Source: Medicago truncatula
Taxonomy: Eukaryota > Streptophyta > Magnoliopsida > Fabales > Fabaceae
Assembly: GCF_003473485.1 (NCBI RefSeq)
Contig: NC_053043.1
Span: forward strand, 10,178,001 to 10,242,000
Direction of reading: 5' to 3'
Length of the DNA: 64,000 nt
Shown here: piece by piece, positions 38,201 through 49,854 of the stretch
How positions within the stretch are numbered: position 1 is the first letter of the stretch
How the letters are laid out: every line of letters starts with the position of its first letter
The notes under the pieces: model-generated
Told to the model about the DNA's origin: nothing
Seen by the model: only the letters and a program-made list of their open reading frames with translations
Databases searched by the model: none
Translations under genes and position numbers: made by a program

Positions 38201-41200
38201 GACGCCACCGCCGTCCCTGAACACAAGCTTTCTTCTCTTGATGAATCCGTCATAACCCACTTAACAAAAACACACAAATCAAACTTTTTCATAAACTTTT
38301 ATTACAATCATAGTTTGAGTTACACACCTTTTCAGATTGTGATTGGTAAAATGAAGTCATTCATTCATTTATAGTCATCAAATAAGATATAAGAGATATA
38401 AAAATAAAACCCAAAAACAAAAGAACTATTTTTTTATATGACACATGTATATAAAGTGAAGATCTTTTTAATCCACGGAATTTTCCCACAAGGAAACTAT
38501 TTGAAACGGCAGCGGCGGCAGTGAAGATCGCAACAGTGAGACTGAGGGTAAGTTGGGCGAGGTGATGTGGAGCACAAGGGGGAGGGTGCCGCCGCTGTAT
38601 GGATGGAAGGGGGCGGCGTTGTCGTCGCCGGCGAGAGGGAGTGGGAGTGGTGGCAGCAACACACACTGATGATGTTGAGAAGATGAACAGTGCGTAGATT
38701 GTGAATAGGGAGGAGGAGGAGAAGAGCGCGTGGCCTTGGTTTTCATTAAACAAGTGTTTTTTCCAAACTTTTTAATCTCAACCCTTGATTTTATTTTTAC
38801 CACATGTCACACATCCAAGGAATGAAATGGGGTAAATGGAGGCTTCCTAAATGGAGTGAAGTTGAACTCTCTTTTAGGATGTGCATATGGAGGACCATTG
38901 GCTTAAAAAAAAAAAAACTTGGGGTGTTGCATTATTAAGATAAGGCATGACAGGCCGATAAATTGGTGTCCTAATATTCTTGCGACGAACAAGAGATAAC
39001 GTCAACCAATAGTTCCCAAACACGATCCGAATGGGTTGGTATTATCCAAATCCTTCCTTCCCTATCAGCCATTCGTTTGGCTCATTCTCGTGACTGCATT
39101 GTTACTTGTAAGCATAATTTAGGGTTGCCTCGCGATAAGCTCTGGATACCATATTGAAAGAGAGAAAACGAGAGGCATATGGTGAATACTATGTGTTTAA
39201 ACTACAAAACAAAAATCTATATATATATATACTTAAAAGGTAATAAATATAAATAATAACAGAAAGAATTACACGATGTCATAATCCTAAATACATGATA
39301 TTCTCTTGATGTACACGATCCTATTTTATTTTCAACAAAACCCATTTCTTGGAACTTGTATTTTTTAAGTGCTACTGAAATTCTTAAATAATAGTCATCA
39401 ATCATCTTTGCAAATCATATGACAGTGCAATTCAGATTAACTTCATACTTTGAATTTACTTTTACGTTTGCTTTCAAGATGGTCAGGAATCTGGTTCCCT
39501 TGTAAGAGACTTTCTTTAATATTTTGTGTGGTTTGTACTTTGTAGGAAGCACTTAAGACTAGTGTGGAAGCTACATTAGTTCCTGCCTTTGAGAAGTCTT
39601 GCAGAGTTATGTTTGAGCAAATTGATAGCACATTTCAGAATGGACTTTTGAACCACACAACTGCCATTCAACAGCAGTATGATTCTACTCATTCTCCGCT
39701 AGCTGCGACTTTGAGGGTATGTATATGATACTTGTTTTGAAAATAGATAAGATTTCTATCATTATGCAATACTGTATTATTTATGTTTCCTTGATTGGCA
39801 AGGATATTCTTACAACTTTGTTGTAATATATCTAGCTTGCGTCGTATATATCTAAATAATTTGTTCCTTTGAAAAGTACATGATTATTAGATGAATGGAG
39901 GGATTTCATTTCATTTTGCATTGAATCTTTTAAAGGATTAATTTAGAGCAAATGATTTATTTTCTTTTCCAAAATAACTATTATATAAATGAGTAAAAGA
40001 TCTTTTGGAAGTAAATTATTTTTGGAACTATAAGTTTAACTTCATTTCTCACCAGAAAAAAGGTCCAGTTATTTTTATAGGCTTGATTAAATCTTGGTTC
40101 ACTGCCAGATCAAATATATTAAAGGCTTCCTCTCTTCAACCTAATCTTGAATGTCTGATCTATCATGTTTGAATACTCAATATGCGGTGTCGTGATTTCA
40201 CAGGAAACGATTAATTCAGCATCATCGCTCACTCAAACTTTGAGTGGGCAATTAGCTGATGGCCAACGTAAACTGTTGGAAATGGCAGCTAATTCCAAAG
40301 TGGCTTCTGATCCTTTTGTAACACAAATCAACAATGGCTTGCATGAAATGGTATGTCTGTTTTTCATTCCCCTTATCTTCCTATTTCTGAACAGTGTTCT
40401 TGATATTTTCTTACCGTGAGGACTTGCTTTTTGACAGACCGAGGATCCTACCAAAGAACTATCAAGGTTAACAAGTGAGGGAAAATTTGAGGAAGCATTT
40501 ACCGGAGCCCTTCATAGAAGTGACGTTTCAATAGTTTCTTGGTTATGTTCTCAGGTATGTGTGTACGACAATTATTTGTTTAGTTGACTTGAGTAACCAC
40601 CGAGAATTTCATTATGTTGGCAATAGTGCTTATGAAGAACTAATCAATGTGAAATGAAGTTTGTAATGATAGTAAAATGAGAGCTTAATTTTTTATTGAA
40701 ACTGTAGATAATGAAAACTTGATCCTATATATTAACAACTTTTCAGTGATATCGGGGAAGCTTCATTAGTTGATTTTTTTTTTGTCCCGGGCTAAATGTC
40801 AATTTCTAGGTTGTTCTTACTGAAAATAACAAGGCTGTGTTTAGATAAACAACTTAATTAAGCACTTATTATATAAGTGTTTATGTATAAGTTATTTCTA
40901 TAATAAAAGATAAAATAACGTTAAATGGTTTTCATAGAATTTACAAGTTGTTTTCATAAACTCTCCCATACAGTCTCACAAAGTCTTTATGTTAGTAGAT
41001 AAGCTCTAATAGGCTAATCCTAACATGCTCTAAACATGTGATATTAATTTTGAAGTTTATTTGCTGTTCCTATGATAACTTGGTCCATCTTTTACGTCTG
41101 ACAAGATTGAAATCACATTTCATAAATCCACTCCAATCACGGATGATCAAATTGATCTCCATATAATTGGTGGTTAATGCATATATTTTGTGGTTTGCAA

Positions 41201-41569
41201 GATTATGTCAATACAAAGTCAATATAGCTAACATTGAATTTCAAACCTCTTCATGAACAGGTTGATTTAAGCAGTATCCTGACAATGGTGCCACTGCCAT
41301 TAAGCCAGGGAGTACTTTTATCTCTTCTACAACAATTATCCTGTGACATCAATACAGATACACCGAGAAAATTGCAATGGATGACAGATGTGGCTGCTGC
41401 TATAAACCCAGAAGATACTAGGATTGCAGCGCATGTGCGGCCAATATTGGATCAAGTGTACCGAACACTAAGCCATCATCGTAGTTTACCATCTAATTCC
41501 CCTTCAGAAGCTAGCACAATCCGCCTTCTCATGCATGTTATAAACTCTGTGTTAATGAGCTGTAAATGA
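32248..41569 (+). CDS. VCS: VARICOSE/EDC4-type mRNA-decapping scaffold
   Basis: Twelve exons: 32248-33003, 33915-33964, 34056-34212, 34311-34529, 34727-34855, 34962-36563, 36882-37241, 37554-37673, 39546-39716, 40204-40350, 40438-40554, 41261-41569. All junctions are GT/AG and the joined frame gives 1378 aa, near the Arabidopsis VCS length (about 1340). The protein scaffolds DCP2 and DCP1 in P-bodies. Order: Gln/Pro/Ser-rich N-terminus; WD40-like repeats ([31 protein letters not shown]) at about 200-520; Ser-rich linker with a 13-residue triple repeat (831-869); helical region with [10 protein letters not shown] (about 975-1090); conserved C-terminus ending [10 protein letters not shown]. The start MASSGNP was chosen over an in-frame upstream ATG-less extension. 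Introns 1, 8 and 11 hold transposon pieces. Confidence 0.96.
33236..33470. mobile_element. hAT-like MITE in VCS intron 1
   Basis: It begins CCTGTTTGGATATACATC and ends CAAATCCGAACAGCCC, imperfect inverted termini. The interior reads ATTAAGTGCTTA, TAAGTTATTTCTATAAC and CATAAATTCTCCCAAACAG. The same order of words recurs at 40833-41031. Confidence 0.65.
36141..36257 (+). repeat. Three in-frame 39-bp repeats in VCS exon 6
   Basis: Three copies encode [26 protein letters not shown] and [13 protein letters not shown] (residues 831-869), keeping the reading frame. They lie in the low-complexity linker between the WD40-like and helical parts. Confidence 0.9.
37973..38869. mobile_element. Mutator-type element with very long TIRs in VCS intron 8
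   Basis: The termini GAGTTCAACTTCACTCCA and TGGAGTGAAGTTGAACTC are inverted. Homology continues inward about 150 bp at high identity and, more weakly, into a GC-rich part containing CTCTCGCCGGCGACG on both arms. Exact 9-bp duplications TCTTTTAGG flank it (37964-37972 and 38870-38878). Short ORFs on both strands are mirror images of the inverted arms and are not called. Confidence 0.88.
38940..39345 (-). mobile_element. Copia-type LTR end with primer-binding site
   Basis: On the minus strand an LTR-like end reads TCTCTCTTTCAATA followed by TGGTATCCAGAGC at about 39131-39151. This is one base off the initiator-tRNA-Met primer-binding site TGGTATCAGAGC of Ty1/copia elements. The LTR part lies to its right (to about 39345) and a short internal remnant to its left. 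No intact coding sequence remains. Confidence 0.55.
40833..41031. mobile_element. hAT-like MITE in VCS intron 11
   Basis: GGCTGTGTTTAGATAAACAA, ATTAAGCACTTA, TAAGTTATTTCTATAAT and CATAAACTCTCCCATACAG follow the same order as the copy at 33236. So these are two members of one family in the introns of one gene. Confidence 0.65.
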
Positions 41570-43465
41570 GTATCATCATTGGTGTATAGATAGTTTGGAG
41601 GGGGATGAAGTGAACTACTGTGTGTAGTTTCCTTTGTACAACTGATTTGTGTGGATTAGTTTCTCTTTCATCTTCACATACAAGGAAAAGTATGACATCC
41701 TCATACGAAGAAGTTAAATCACATTGGTTTCAAAACTGCAATCGGAATAAAAACTGAATCAAGGGTTGCAAGCAGTTGAGGATTGGAGTGGCTCCACCAA
41801 GTAGTCAAGTGCTTAACTAGCAGTTATGGCAGGATAAGCTTTTGTGCGGGTTTTTGTGCTGCTTCTGATACTATAAAGCTCTCACCACGACACGACAGTG
41901 TTCAGAGAAAGGTCAGAATCGTTATAGATCTGTTATATTCAACGTTATTGTGAAATGGACATTGGGAGGTTGGTTGGCTTCAGAAGCAGTGTTGTGTGTG
42001 GGTTGGCTCTCTGGTGTCTTAAATGTATTAAAATTTGCAGTCATTAATAATGAAATGAGAGCCTCCCATTTATGTAAACTTTATTACACTCAATGTAGCA
42101 ATTTAGATTGAAGGTCTTCTTCCTGGATTTTCCTGTTAATGCTGCAGGATTGAAAGTCAGCATTTTAGACTTTTGCTAGAGATTAAGATGCAGTTTGGAT
42201 TAGTTTTGTTTATCTTCAAGAGTCTCAATTGAAATAACTTGATGAATTTTCACTTATAAAAAAGTTTGTTGATGTTTATGAAAAAGTTAGATAATTTTTT
42301 TTTTTTTTTTTTTAAAAATGGGATGTAGAAGTTGATTTCAATTTATTGAGAAGCTAATATTGTTTAAAATACTTACAATTATTTTAATATATTTTTATTT
42401 TTTTTATCTATTTTGCTTGTTGAGAGGTTTATGTAAATTGGCTGTCCATAGGAGGTGAACTCAGGTATCTCTAGTTGGTAGCAAGAGACTAATTGAGATC
42501 TATTTAATATATAGTTATTTGGCAATGTTTTTACAAGGCTTTGGCGTTAGGAAAAAAATTACTTATTTAAAGAAATTGTCGTCACCAATAATAGCATTTT
42601 TTTTTTTATTGTGTTGTCTTGTTTTGGAGTGAATTTAAGATACATTGACCATTACAGGAAGAAGAAAAAGTTCAGAAATCACATGATAACTTGCCGAAAG
42701 GGAAGCCATTGGTGCTTAACAACTCCAAATCTTTAGAGAAAACAACAAAACAAGCCTAATAATTAATCCAAAAAAACAAAGCCTAAATGGAAAATAGAAA
42801 ATGGGACAACCCAAAAATACATGAATTAGCACTCATTTACATTTCTGAAATTACCATAAAAATAAAAACATAAAATTGAACAATTATATTGTGTCACAAC
42901 AAAAACACATCACTATCACCCCATCCATGCAACAACTGTGGGAACGGTTAGATCTAATTAAGAGAAAAATTCTCCTTTAAAATATAACAGTCTCCACGAT
43001 TGTTGCACTACAAAGGATTTGTTTCCGATTAACATTGGAGGGAAACAAATCTTTATATAAGGATGTAACAAACCCTTTGATTACTTTTCATTTGTGGTAT
43101 TTCCTTATGGCCAAAATTAGAACCAAAAAAAGAGGAGAAAACACCTATCTCACATTTCATTGCTGGTGATGATGAAAGGTGAAACAAAATTAAAATAAAA
43201 TAATGTGTACGTGTGCATGTGTCCCTGTGATGAATTGTGTGTGCTGTTATGCTTGTATTGAGTTGTGACATGTTTTTTCCTTAAAAAAAGCATAGCGTGT
43301 GTACAAAGCTCACCATTTCTAATCAGTTATCTTTAGATTACGTTACCACCAACTGTTCCAAATACAAATCAAAATCATATATAAGTCTTAACTTTCCCTT
43401 AATTTCCCCTTAAGATTAATACTCATCTCATAGGTATTCAACTACCCTTTACTCATAATCATCAC
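41570..43465. other. VCS 3' region and intergenic
   Basis: Probable 3' UTR of VCS to about 42100. The rest is AT-rich with no gene recognised. The part after 43300 is probably the promoter of the next gene. Confidence 0.45.
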
Positions 43466-43506
43466 AATTATTGAGAATGATTAACAATTAATCATTCTCA
43501 ATAATT
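43466..43506. promoter_or_regulatory. Perfect 19-bp inverted repeat upstream of the 146-aa gene
   Basis: The left arm AATTATTGAGAATGATTAA (43466-43484) and right arm TTAATCATTCTCAATAATT (43488-43506) are separated by CAA. It lies 241 bp before the ATG, in the promoter or 5' leader. It could form a DNA cruciform or RNA hairpin, or be a dimeric factor site. Confidence 0.6.
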
Positions 43507-43746
43507 TGTATCAATTGTTTCTTACACATTTTGTTTTTTCATATACATTGAAAAAAGAGGTTTTTTTGTTCATTTTCATAGTAAGTTTTGTTTTGTTTTT
43601 ATCTATATGTTTTGTATGTACCTAAGTTGTGTTTTTCTTTGTTCATTATTACAATTTTGATCTTGCAATACAACTTTTTGATGTTCTTGTGTTTGATTAA
43701 TAATAACATTGTTTGTGATCTTGCATTGATAGAAAAAGGAATATAA

Positions 43747-44187
43747 ATGGAGCAAGAGAAGAATAAGAGAGCAAGAGAATATGATGATATTGAAGCTAAG
43801 ATTTGGTTTTCTTTTGAGAATAATAACAAGAAAGCTAAAAAAAGAGATGTATGTGGCACAAGTTTCACCAAGGAAAAGAATGAAGTGGAAGAGAAAGGTT
43901 GTTTAGCATTTGGAGTGTTTGATTTCCCTTGGTTGAAAGATGGTGTCATATACAAATTAGAAGATTGTTTAATTGATTTTGAAGACAATTTCTTGTCATC
44001 ATTACAAGACCAAGACAACACTTGTTTCAAGGTTTCTTCTGGTATTGATTTCTTTGAGGAAAATGATAGATTGTGTGAGGCTCCAAAGGCTTCAATGGAG
44101 GATTTGTGGCTGCCATTTGAGGTTAATAGATTGGAGCTTGAAGCAGAAGATTTGGATTGTATTTGTAGCTCTTTGCTAAACAATTAA
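43747..44187 (+). CDS. Uncharacterised acidic plant protein, intronless
   Basis: A single ORF of 146 aa. It starts with a basic stretch (KNKRAREYDD, later KKAKKRD) that could act as a nuclear localisation signal. The rest is acidic, with hydrophobic/Trp islands: FGVFDFPWLKDGV (about 57-69), LIDFEDNFLSSL, EDLWLPFEVNRLELEAEDLD (last 35 residues) and CSSLLNN at the end. No signal peptide or membrane segment is seen. I do not recognise the family with certainty. Short acidic proteins with FDFPW and LELEAED motifs exist in dicots as hypothetical proteins, which is my reason for treating it as real. An antisense frame of 194 aa over the same DNA is a shadow. Confidence 0.7.
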   Translation: MEQEKNKRAREYDDIEAKIWFSFENNNKKAKKRDVCGTSFTKEKNEVEEKGCLAFGVFDFPWLKDGVIYKLEDCLIDFEDNFLSSLQDQDNTCFKVSSGIDFFEENDRLCEAPKASMEDLWLPFEVNRLELEAEDLDCICSSLLNN

Positions 44188-47100
44188 GCCTCTTTCATAC
44201 AACCAAACAACATAGGGTATTTTTTTATTTTTTATTTTAATGTTATTAGTTCTAGTTACAATCTTTTCATCATAGATGAATACATCACCCTTGTATTAGA
44301 AATGGGTTATTTGAAACAAAATTGGACAACAATTTCCGAAAGCAATTCATATGGTTAACACGGTTCATATATCTGGTTAATTACGTTCAGTGGATGGTTG
44401 ATGAAGATAAAAATATGCCGCAACTCAATAGTCATCCATTGAACACAACTAACCACGATTTTGAATGTTATTAACCATGATATTCAACCCCTATTGGTTA
44501 GTTCTAGTTTTTCTTTCACTATATTCCCCACCTCCTTCTGCAGGCTTTATTTAAATAAGCCATGCCATGAATATTCTTGTTAAACTTTTTCATTCATTTT
44601 TTTGTATGTTGAACAAGTAAAATGTGGGGATTTAATACATATAGTATTCAATATTTTTCTGCATTTACTACTACTTACTTTATGACATGAATGTATCCTA
44701 AAATGTGTGGAATTGCTGATACTTTCTCGGTACAAAAGATTAGACTTCCTTCTATTTCACCACCTAAACCCCTCATATAAAGTATGAAAAATTCAACCTA
44801 GAAGCTCCAAGTGATGTATAGATTACATAATCCTTGAAACCTTAAGATTATGTTCAGCATTGTCCAAATTAGGTCCAGAAATGAACAAAACTTGTTATGC
44901 AGTTAAGACAAATGGGAATTTTGTGAATAACATAGTATAGATTAGAGAGTAATTTGTAGCTTTGTTGAGCTTATTAAAGGTTGAAATGAATGTAACTTTT
45001 TTTATTTTATAAATTTGGTATCTTTTATGTGCAATTGCGTAAATTAATCTTCTGAGTTGTATGAGATCATATTTCCAACAATGTTTTGCGTAAAAAGCAC
45101 TGTTAGTCTAAATTCAAATTTGAGATATCTGATTAACTTGAAAGAGACTTAAATCATCTCATTCTAACGTGTTTGAGTGAATGAGTGTGATATTCTGACT
45201 ATTCTACCATGCAAAAGGCTATTATCATTGAAAATGATGTATCCCTATTTGACTTTTGATTTGAGTGGAAACATGCTTATAGACTCAGAATTTGCTTTGT
45301 TTTATGACATTATTCTCATCATTTTTTTAGTGGTAGACATACGTATTTTAGTTTAATGGTTGATGCAGTTAAGATAAAGGCATTCATTCGTTACTTTGAA
45401 AAGGACCAAGTGCGGCTTGCTGTAGTTGTGATGATATTTGTACCTATAAACAACTCCATGCTTCTCAAAACTTTTTTCCTTCAATAAAATGATTGCTTAT
45501 GGCATGTCTTGTTTCAGAAATAGCATTTTTTGCAAGAAAAAAAAAACAATTTTATTTTACTAGTAAAAGTATCACTTTGATACAATGAAAACAATAAAAA
45601 TATTCACTATTTTCTATTTAAGTGAAAATAATTTGATAGTGTTCCAAGTCCAACAAAAATTAAAGTTGAAGTGGAGAAAAAGAATAGAAAATGAAAATCA
45701 ATCAACTGGGTAAGAATAGATTCCTTAAAAAAAGGGTAAAAATAGGTCAAACCGCCTGACATAGAGTTATAGAGTTATAGACCTATAACATAGTCTATGT
45801 CATATTCATGTCAGGTCAGACTATTTTATTAAATAAACTAGACCAATGCATTTTTAAAAACATATTTAGCTTATTAGCAAAAAAAAACATATTTAGCTAA
45901 TATCACTCGGATTACAGACTACCTAAAAAACCTTTAAACATATCAGACTAATCTACTTAAGTAAATATAAATAGCAATTTTTATTACTATTATCATTACT
46001 CCATTCATTAATGCATAAATTTTGTGTATAACTATTACTAAATTTCTCTGTGTCAAGTATTCAATATTGTCTTGTCAAAAAAAAAAGTATTCAATATTGG
46101 CTTTTTATCTTCCAACATATATTAGTAATATATGTTTAGAAAAATATGATAAATTCATCTTGTAATTTGAAAGAAGAGTTATATTTAGATATAATTTGTG
46201 ACCGTGAGCTTAGCTCAGTTGGTAAGGACAATACATAATATATGCAAGGTTCGGTGTTCGAATCCCGACCACCACCAAAAAAAATATTTAGATATAATTT
46301 TATTTGCAAATTGGTGTTTATGAATTATGACTAGGGGCATAGTATTATATTAAATTTTGTATCTTATGTTAAATTATAAATTTCATAAAATTTTGTGTCA
46401 TTAAAAAACACAATGACCTAGCTCAACCATCAAATGTTGATATTGTTGGGGATTTGGTAGTTTAGATGATTTGAACTAAGAGATAAAGATTTTGGGGTTC
46501 TCGTTCAAACTCAAACGAATGAGTAAAAATATTAATCTAACAATTAACTATTAATATTTGTCATTTAAAAAGATTTTGATCCTGATTTTCATTTTGTTTA
46601 CTAACAAAAAAAAAATCACAATGGCCAACATGAACTTTTGACATATTTAAATACAAAATTTAAAGCATGATGTCATATTAAGTTATATTCTCTAAGATTG
46701 TGTTAGATTTCAAAATATAATTCAATGACATTGGTCTATTAACTTTGTTAGTCTTCTCTAAAAAAAACTTTGTTAGCCTATTTACCAAAGTCTACGTTGC
46801 TCATCACTTGAGTGTAGTAGATTTTTGTATAAAAAAAGTAGTGGAGTAGAATTTTCGAACAGACTTTCGAAAAGATCAAACTAAATTTCTTTTTAACAAA
46901 AAATCAAACTATTAAATCTTAAAAACGAGTCTAAAAGATAATATATTAAATTCAGGTCTAGCATTTGCAAAGAAGATCATACTTAAAACATGATGCACAG
47001 ATTCGGTAGTGAGTCTACTATAAAATAAATAGAAAAGTGGTCATTAAAAGTAAAATGAGTTTGGGTCACTTATGCTTGAAGGAAAGTGGTAACATTGGAA

Positions 47101-48672
47101 TATTTTTAATAGTGAGTTTCTCTCACCCAAATAACTATTTATTTTTTGTTAACCCAAATAGCAATAATGCTTGAAGATTTCACCAGCTTAGTGGTTCAAG
47201 ATTAGTTCATTAGTGGTGTAAATTTTGTTTCACAAACACATTTCGTCCAAATCCTTAATTTGATCCACATAGGTTTGATTCAAAGTTAAAAGATCAGTTG
47301 GATGTGACTTTCACAGTATAATACCACTAATTTTAAATTTTTATTTTTTATCATTTCTCCTAAATTTTCTTATACACTCATTCTCTCTTTGTTTTTCCCT
47401 ATCTTGTTTTCTATCATATTTCATTCATGACTCATATGAGGCTATTCTTTTTTGTTTTTTTAATAAAAATATCTTGTTATGGGGAAGAGTCACAAGAGTA
47501 AAGATAAAGAAAATCTAAGAGGTTATTTAATGAAAGCCAATAAACGATTTGAAGATATATAGCTTGTTTGTTTTTGCAGCAAATTGGCAACCGTGGTACG
47601 TTTGTCTTAAATCCACCATTCATAGCTTCTTTTTATCACAATGAAAGAGTTGTCAAACGCGAATAAAAGTGGTTGAACGTCAAACCAAACAATAATATTA
47701 TCATATGAAACTTTCTTCTATTATGATGATGTTGCAATGGACATTGCAATCTTACTAAGATTTTTGAAATTTTGCTAGAAAACGGGTAATTAGACAAATC
47801 TCAAACGGAAAAAATAGAAAGGTTAATAGAAACTTTCGTTTTGTAACAAACAAACAAAAAAGGTCAGTTAAGTTACTTACTTTTGGTTGTTACCTTGTTA
47901 ATAAGGACAACTAATAGATAAATTATATTGAAAAAATATGTATAAATCAAACAAAAACAAAACAACAATTTAAGATAAAATACAAAATTTGTTACATATA
48001 TAAAATCAAATACTTTTACTTACATTACCTTTCCATATTCTACCACCAACCCAAATATAGCACCTTCCGCTGGAAATTCTATTTCCAAAAATAATTGGTC
48101 GAGTCAACCCACAGTAGGTCCCGCCTCACTAATATTACTGGTGTATATATATATATATATGTATATAGGGCAATGCTATAAAACATCCACCTACTTTTAT
48201 TATGTAGGTGTGTTTTAGCATTGAACACCATTTTGTTTTAACAAAGAACCCAAGCATCTCTTTTGTTTTTTTTTTTTTATTTTTCTTCCTGAATTTACTT
48301 AAGCCATTACAAATTCTTCCATGTTAATGTTCTACTCCTTCTTTGTGTCGGATTCCATGCACGACAACTTTTTTTTTTTCCTCCTTTCTTCACAATCTCA
48401 TCCCTTCCAGTCAAATTGCAAACCATATCATGTTTTTTGGAATAATAATAAAAGTTGATTGCTTATCCTCATTCAAAATCAAAATTAATAAAAGAAACTA
48501 TTGTTGAGCGTCTCCTTAAAATCACTAGCCTGGGAAAACTGACACAAAATCAAGGTGATGATTCGGCCAACGTCGTGACCTTCATCACAACGGGAATGGC
48601 GTAATGTTGATCCGGGAAGATAATGTGAAAAAAAAAAATGAAATATTGTTAATAATAAATAGTGAGTTAGTC
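44188..48672. other. Long AT-rich intergenic region, no gene seen
   Basis: It contains a SINE-like insertion at 46203-46285, a possible degenerate palindromic repeat near 45740-45820 (ATAGAGTTATAGAGTTATAG), a TA microsatellite near 48139-48160 and a short palindrome near 48190 (CACCTAC...GTAGGTG). No recognisable protein. Confidence 0.5.
46203..46285 (+). mobile_element. tRNA-derived SINE-like insertion
   Basis: TTAGCTCAGTTGGTAAGGAC (A box) and GTGTTCGAATCCCGACCACC (B box) are followed by an A-run. Closely related to the copy at 10726. Confidence 0.65.
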
Positions 48673-49798
48673 CCAGTTGCAGCTGTGCCAAAGACGCCAG
48701 CAAGCACACCTGCTGTATTCGATAGTCCCAGCAATACGCCCTGAAATTGAACCTCGTGAGCATTATGATATAGAGATATTGAATAAACAAAATAGCCTGA
48801 GTGGTGACATGTATAATGGAATCTGTTCCAGGATTTAATGCATTCTGAATTACCAACTACTGGTCATGGTATATGTAAAAGAAATGACTCACAGCATAAC
48901 GTGGTCCAATGTCTTGGTGATTGGAATAAAGACCAGATTGTGAGAAGGCATCAGATCCCTGTAAAAAAAAAAGATTATGGTTTGAATTAGGTGGCTGCAT
49001 ATATGGAAATCATATGCAAACATGTTGTATTGGCATAAAAGTGCCAAAACTTGAGGAATTCACACTAAGAAATGTTGATCTAGCTCAAACCTGACTGCAT
49101 GCCATGCACAATACTGCCATGGCGGGTGTTTTGACATGGCTCAGTTGCGTAAGAAAAAAGGCAGGACCTAGAAATCCGATCGATTGCATGATCTGCCATA
49201 TTATCCATAAATATTAATAGCAGAATAATTTCAAAGAGTGAAATGAATCCTAACAATTTCCTTCACCGCATTCTGTTAAGAACATTATTTGTAATAGTTG
49301 TTGATCAGGCATGACAATATTTTAGTAACAAGTGGTTATCATACCTTTCGAACAGTTGTTATGGAAACACCTTTGCTAACTAATGTGTCTGCTATCCACC
49401 CTCCAATATTTGCAAACACGGCCATGGTTAACCACGGAAGAACACATAAGAGCCCAGATTCGGTGAGGTTGAACTTCAGAACCTGATAAAATGATCAATC
49501 AACTTGTTGATTCAATGGAGTAATAAGTGGGAGTTGTGATGTACTAAATCCTACAATTTCATTGCAAAGGTAAATCCAACTATATAGAAAGTGATGTAAA
49601 AAATGTATTATACAAAGCATAGGTTAATAACCTGATTGTAGTAAGTAGGCATCCATGTTAATAGAATAAATGTTCCCCAGTTGTGGCAGAAATGAGAGAT
49701 TATAAGAGCCCATACTGGTGCTTTTGATAAAATTAATTTCCAAGGAATGTCCGAAACAGGTGTTTTCGATATAGAATGTACCAACCTTGTTGGAACAT
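48673..49798 (-). pseudogene. C-terminal half of a PHT4/ANTR-type anion transporter
   Basis: Five minus-strand exons: 49632-49798, 49346-49482, 49091-49192, 48893-48958, about 48673-48740. They encode conserved segments of plastid/Golgi PHT4 (ANTR) carriers of the major facilitator superfamily: VWALIISHFCHNWGTFILL, LTESGLLCVLPWLTMAV, GFLGPAFFLTQLSH, DAFSQSGLYSNHQD, GLSNTAGVLAGVFGTAATG. The first four junctions fit GT/AG. After ...AATG the expected GT donor reads GA and the usual last exon (GYILQ...GSWDDVF) is not found. The N-terminal exons are also missing; upstream lies LTR-like DNA from 49855. It is a truncated gene, unlikely to make a working carrier. Confidence 0.85.
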
Positions 49799-49854
49799 CT
49801 GTGGAAATTGAGTTAAAAAGACTAAACACAAATTCCCATGTTAGGTAGAACTAG

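Noticed and set aside
38039..38374. 111-aa plus-strand frame in VCS intron 8, and mirrored minus-strand frames at 38361-38803
   Set aside because: They are inverted copies of each other within the TIR arms of one MULE, and have no family features.
43599..44183. 194-aa minus-strand frame
   Set aside because: It is the antisense shadow of the 146-aa gene; composition (Ser-rich, then hydrophobic) follows from that gene's codons and the A/T-rich leader.
47561..47692. Possible small hAT-like MITE
   Set aside because: The ends (TTGTTTGTTTTT and AAACCAAACAA) are only loosely inverted and no target duplication was found.
48485..48672. Continuation of the PHT4-like gene to its normal C-terminus
   Set aside because: Translation in all minus frames lacks the expected last-exon motifs; the 123-aa frame there is partly intron and partly unrelated sequence.
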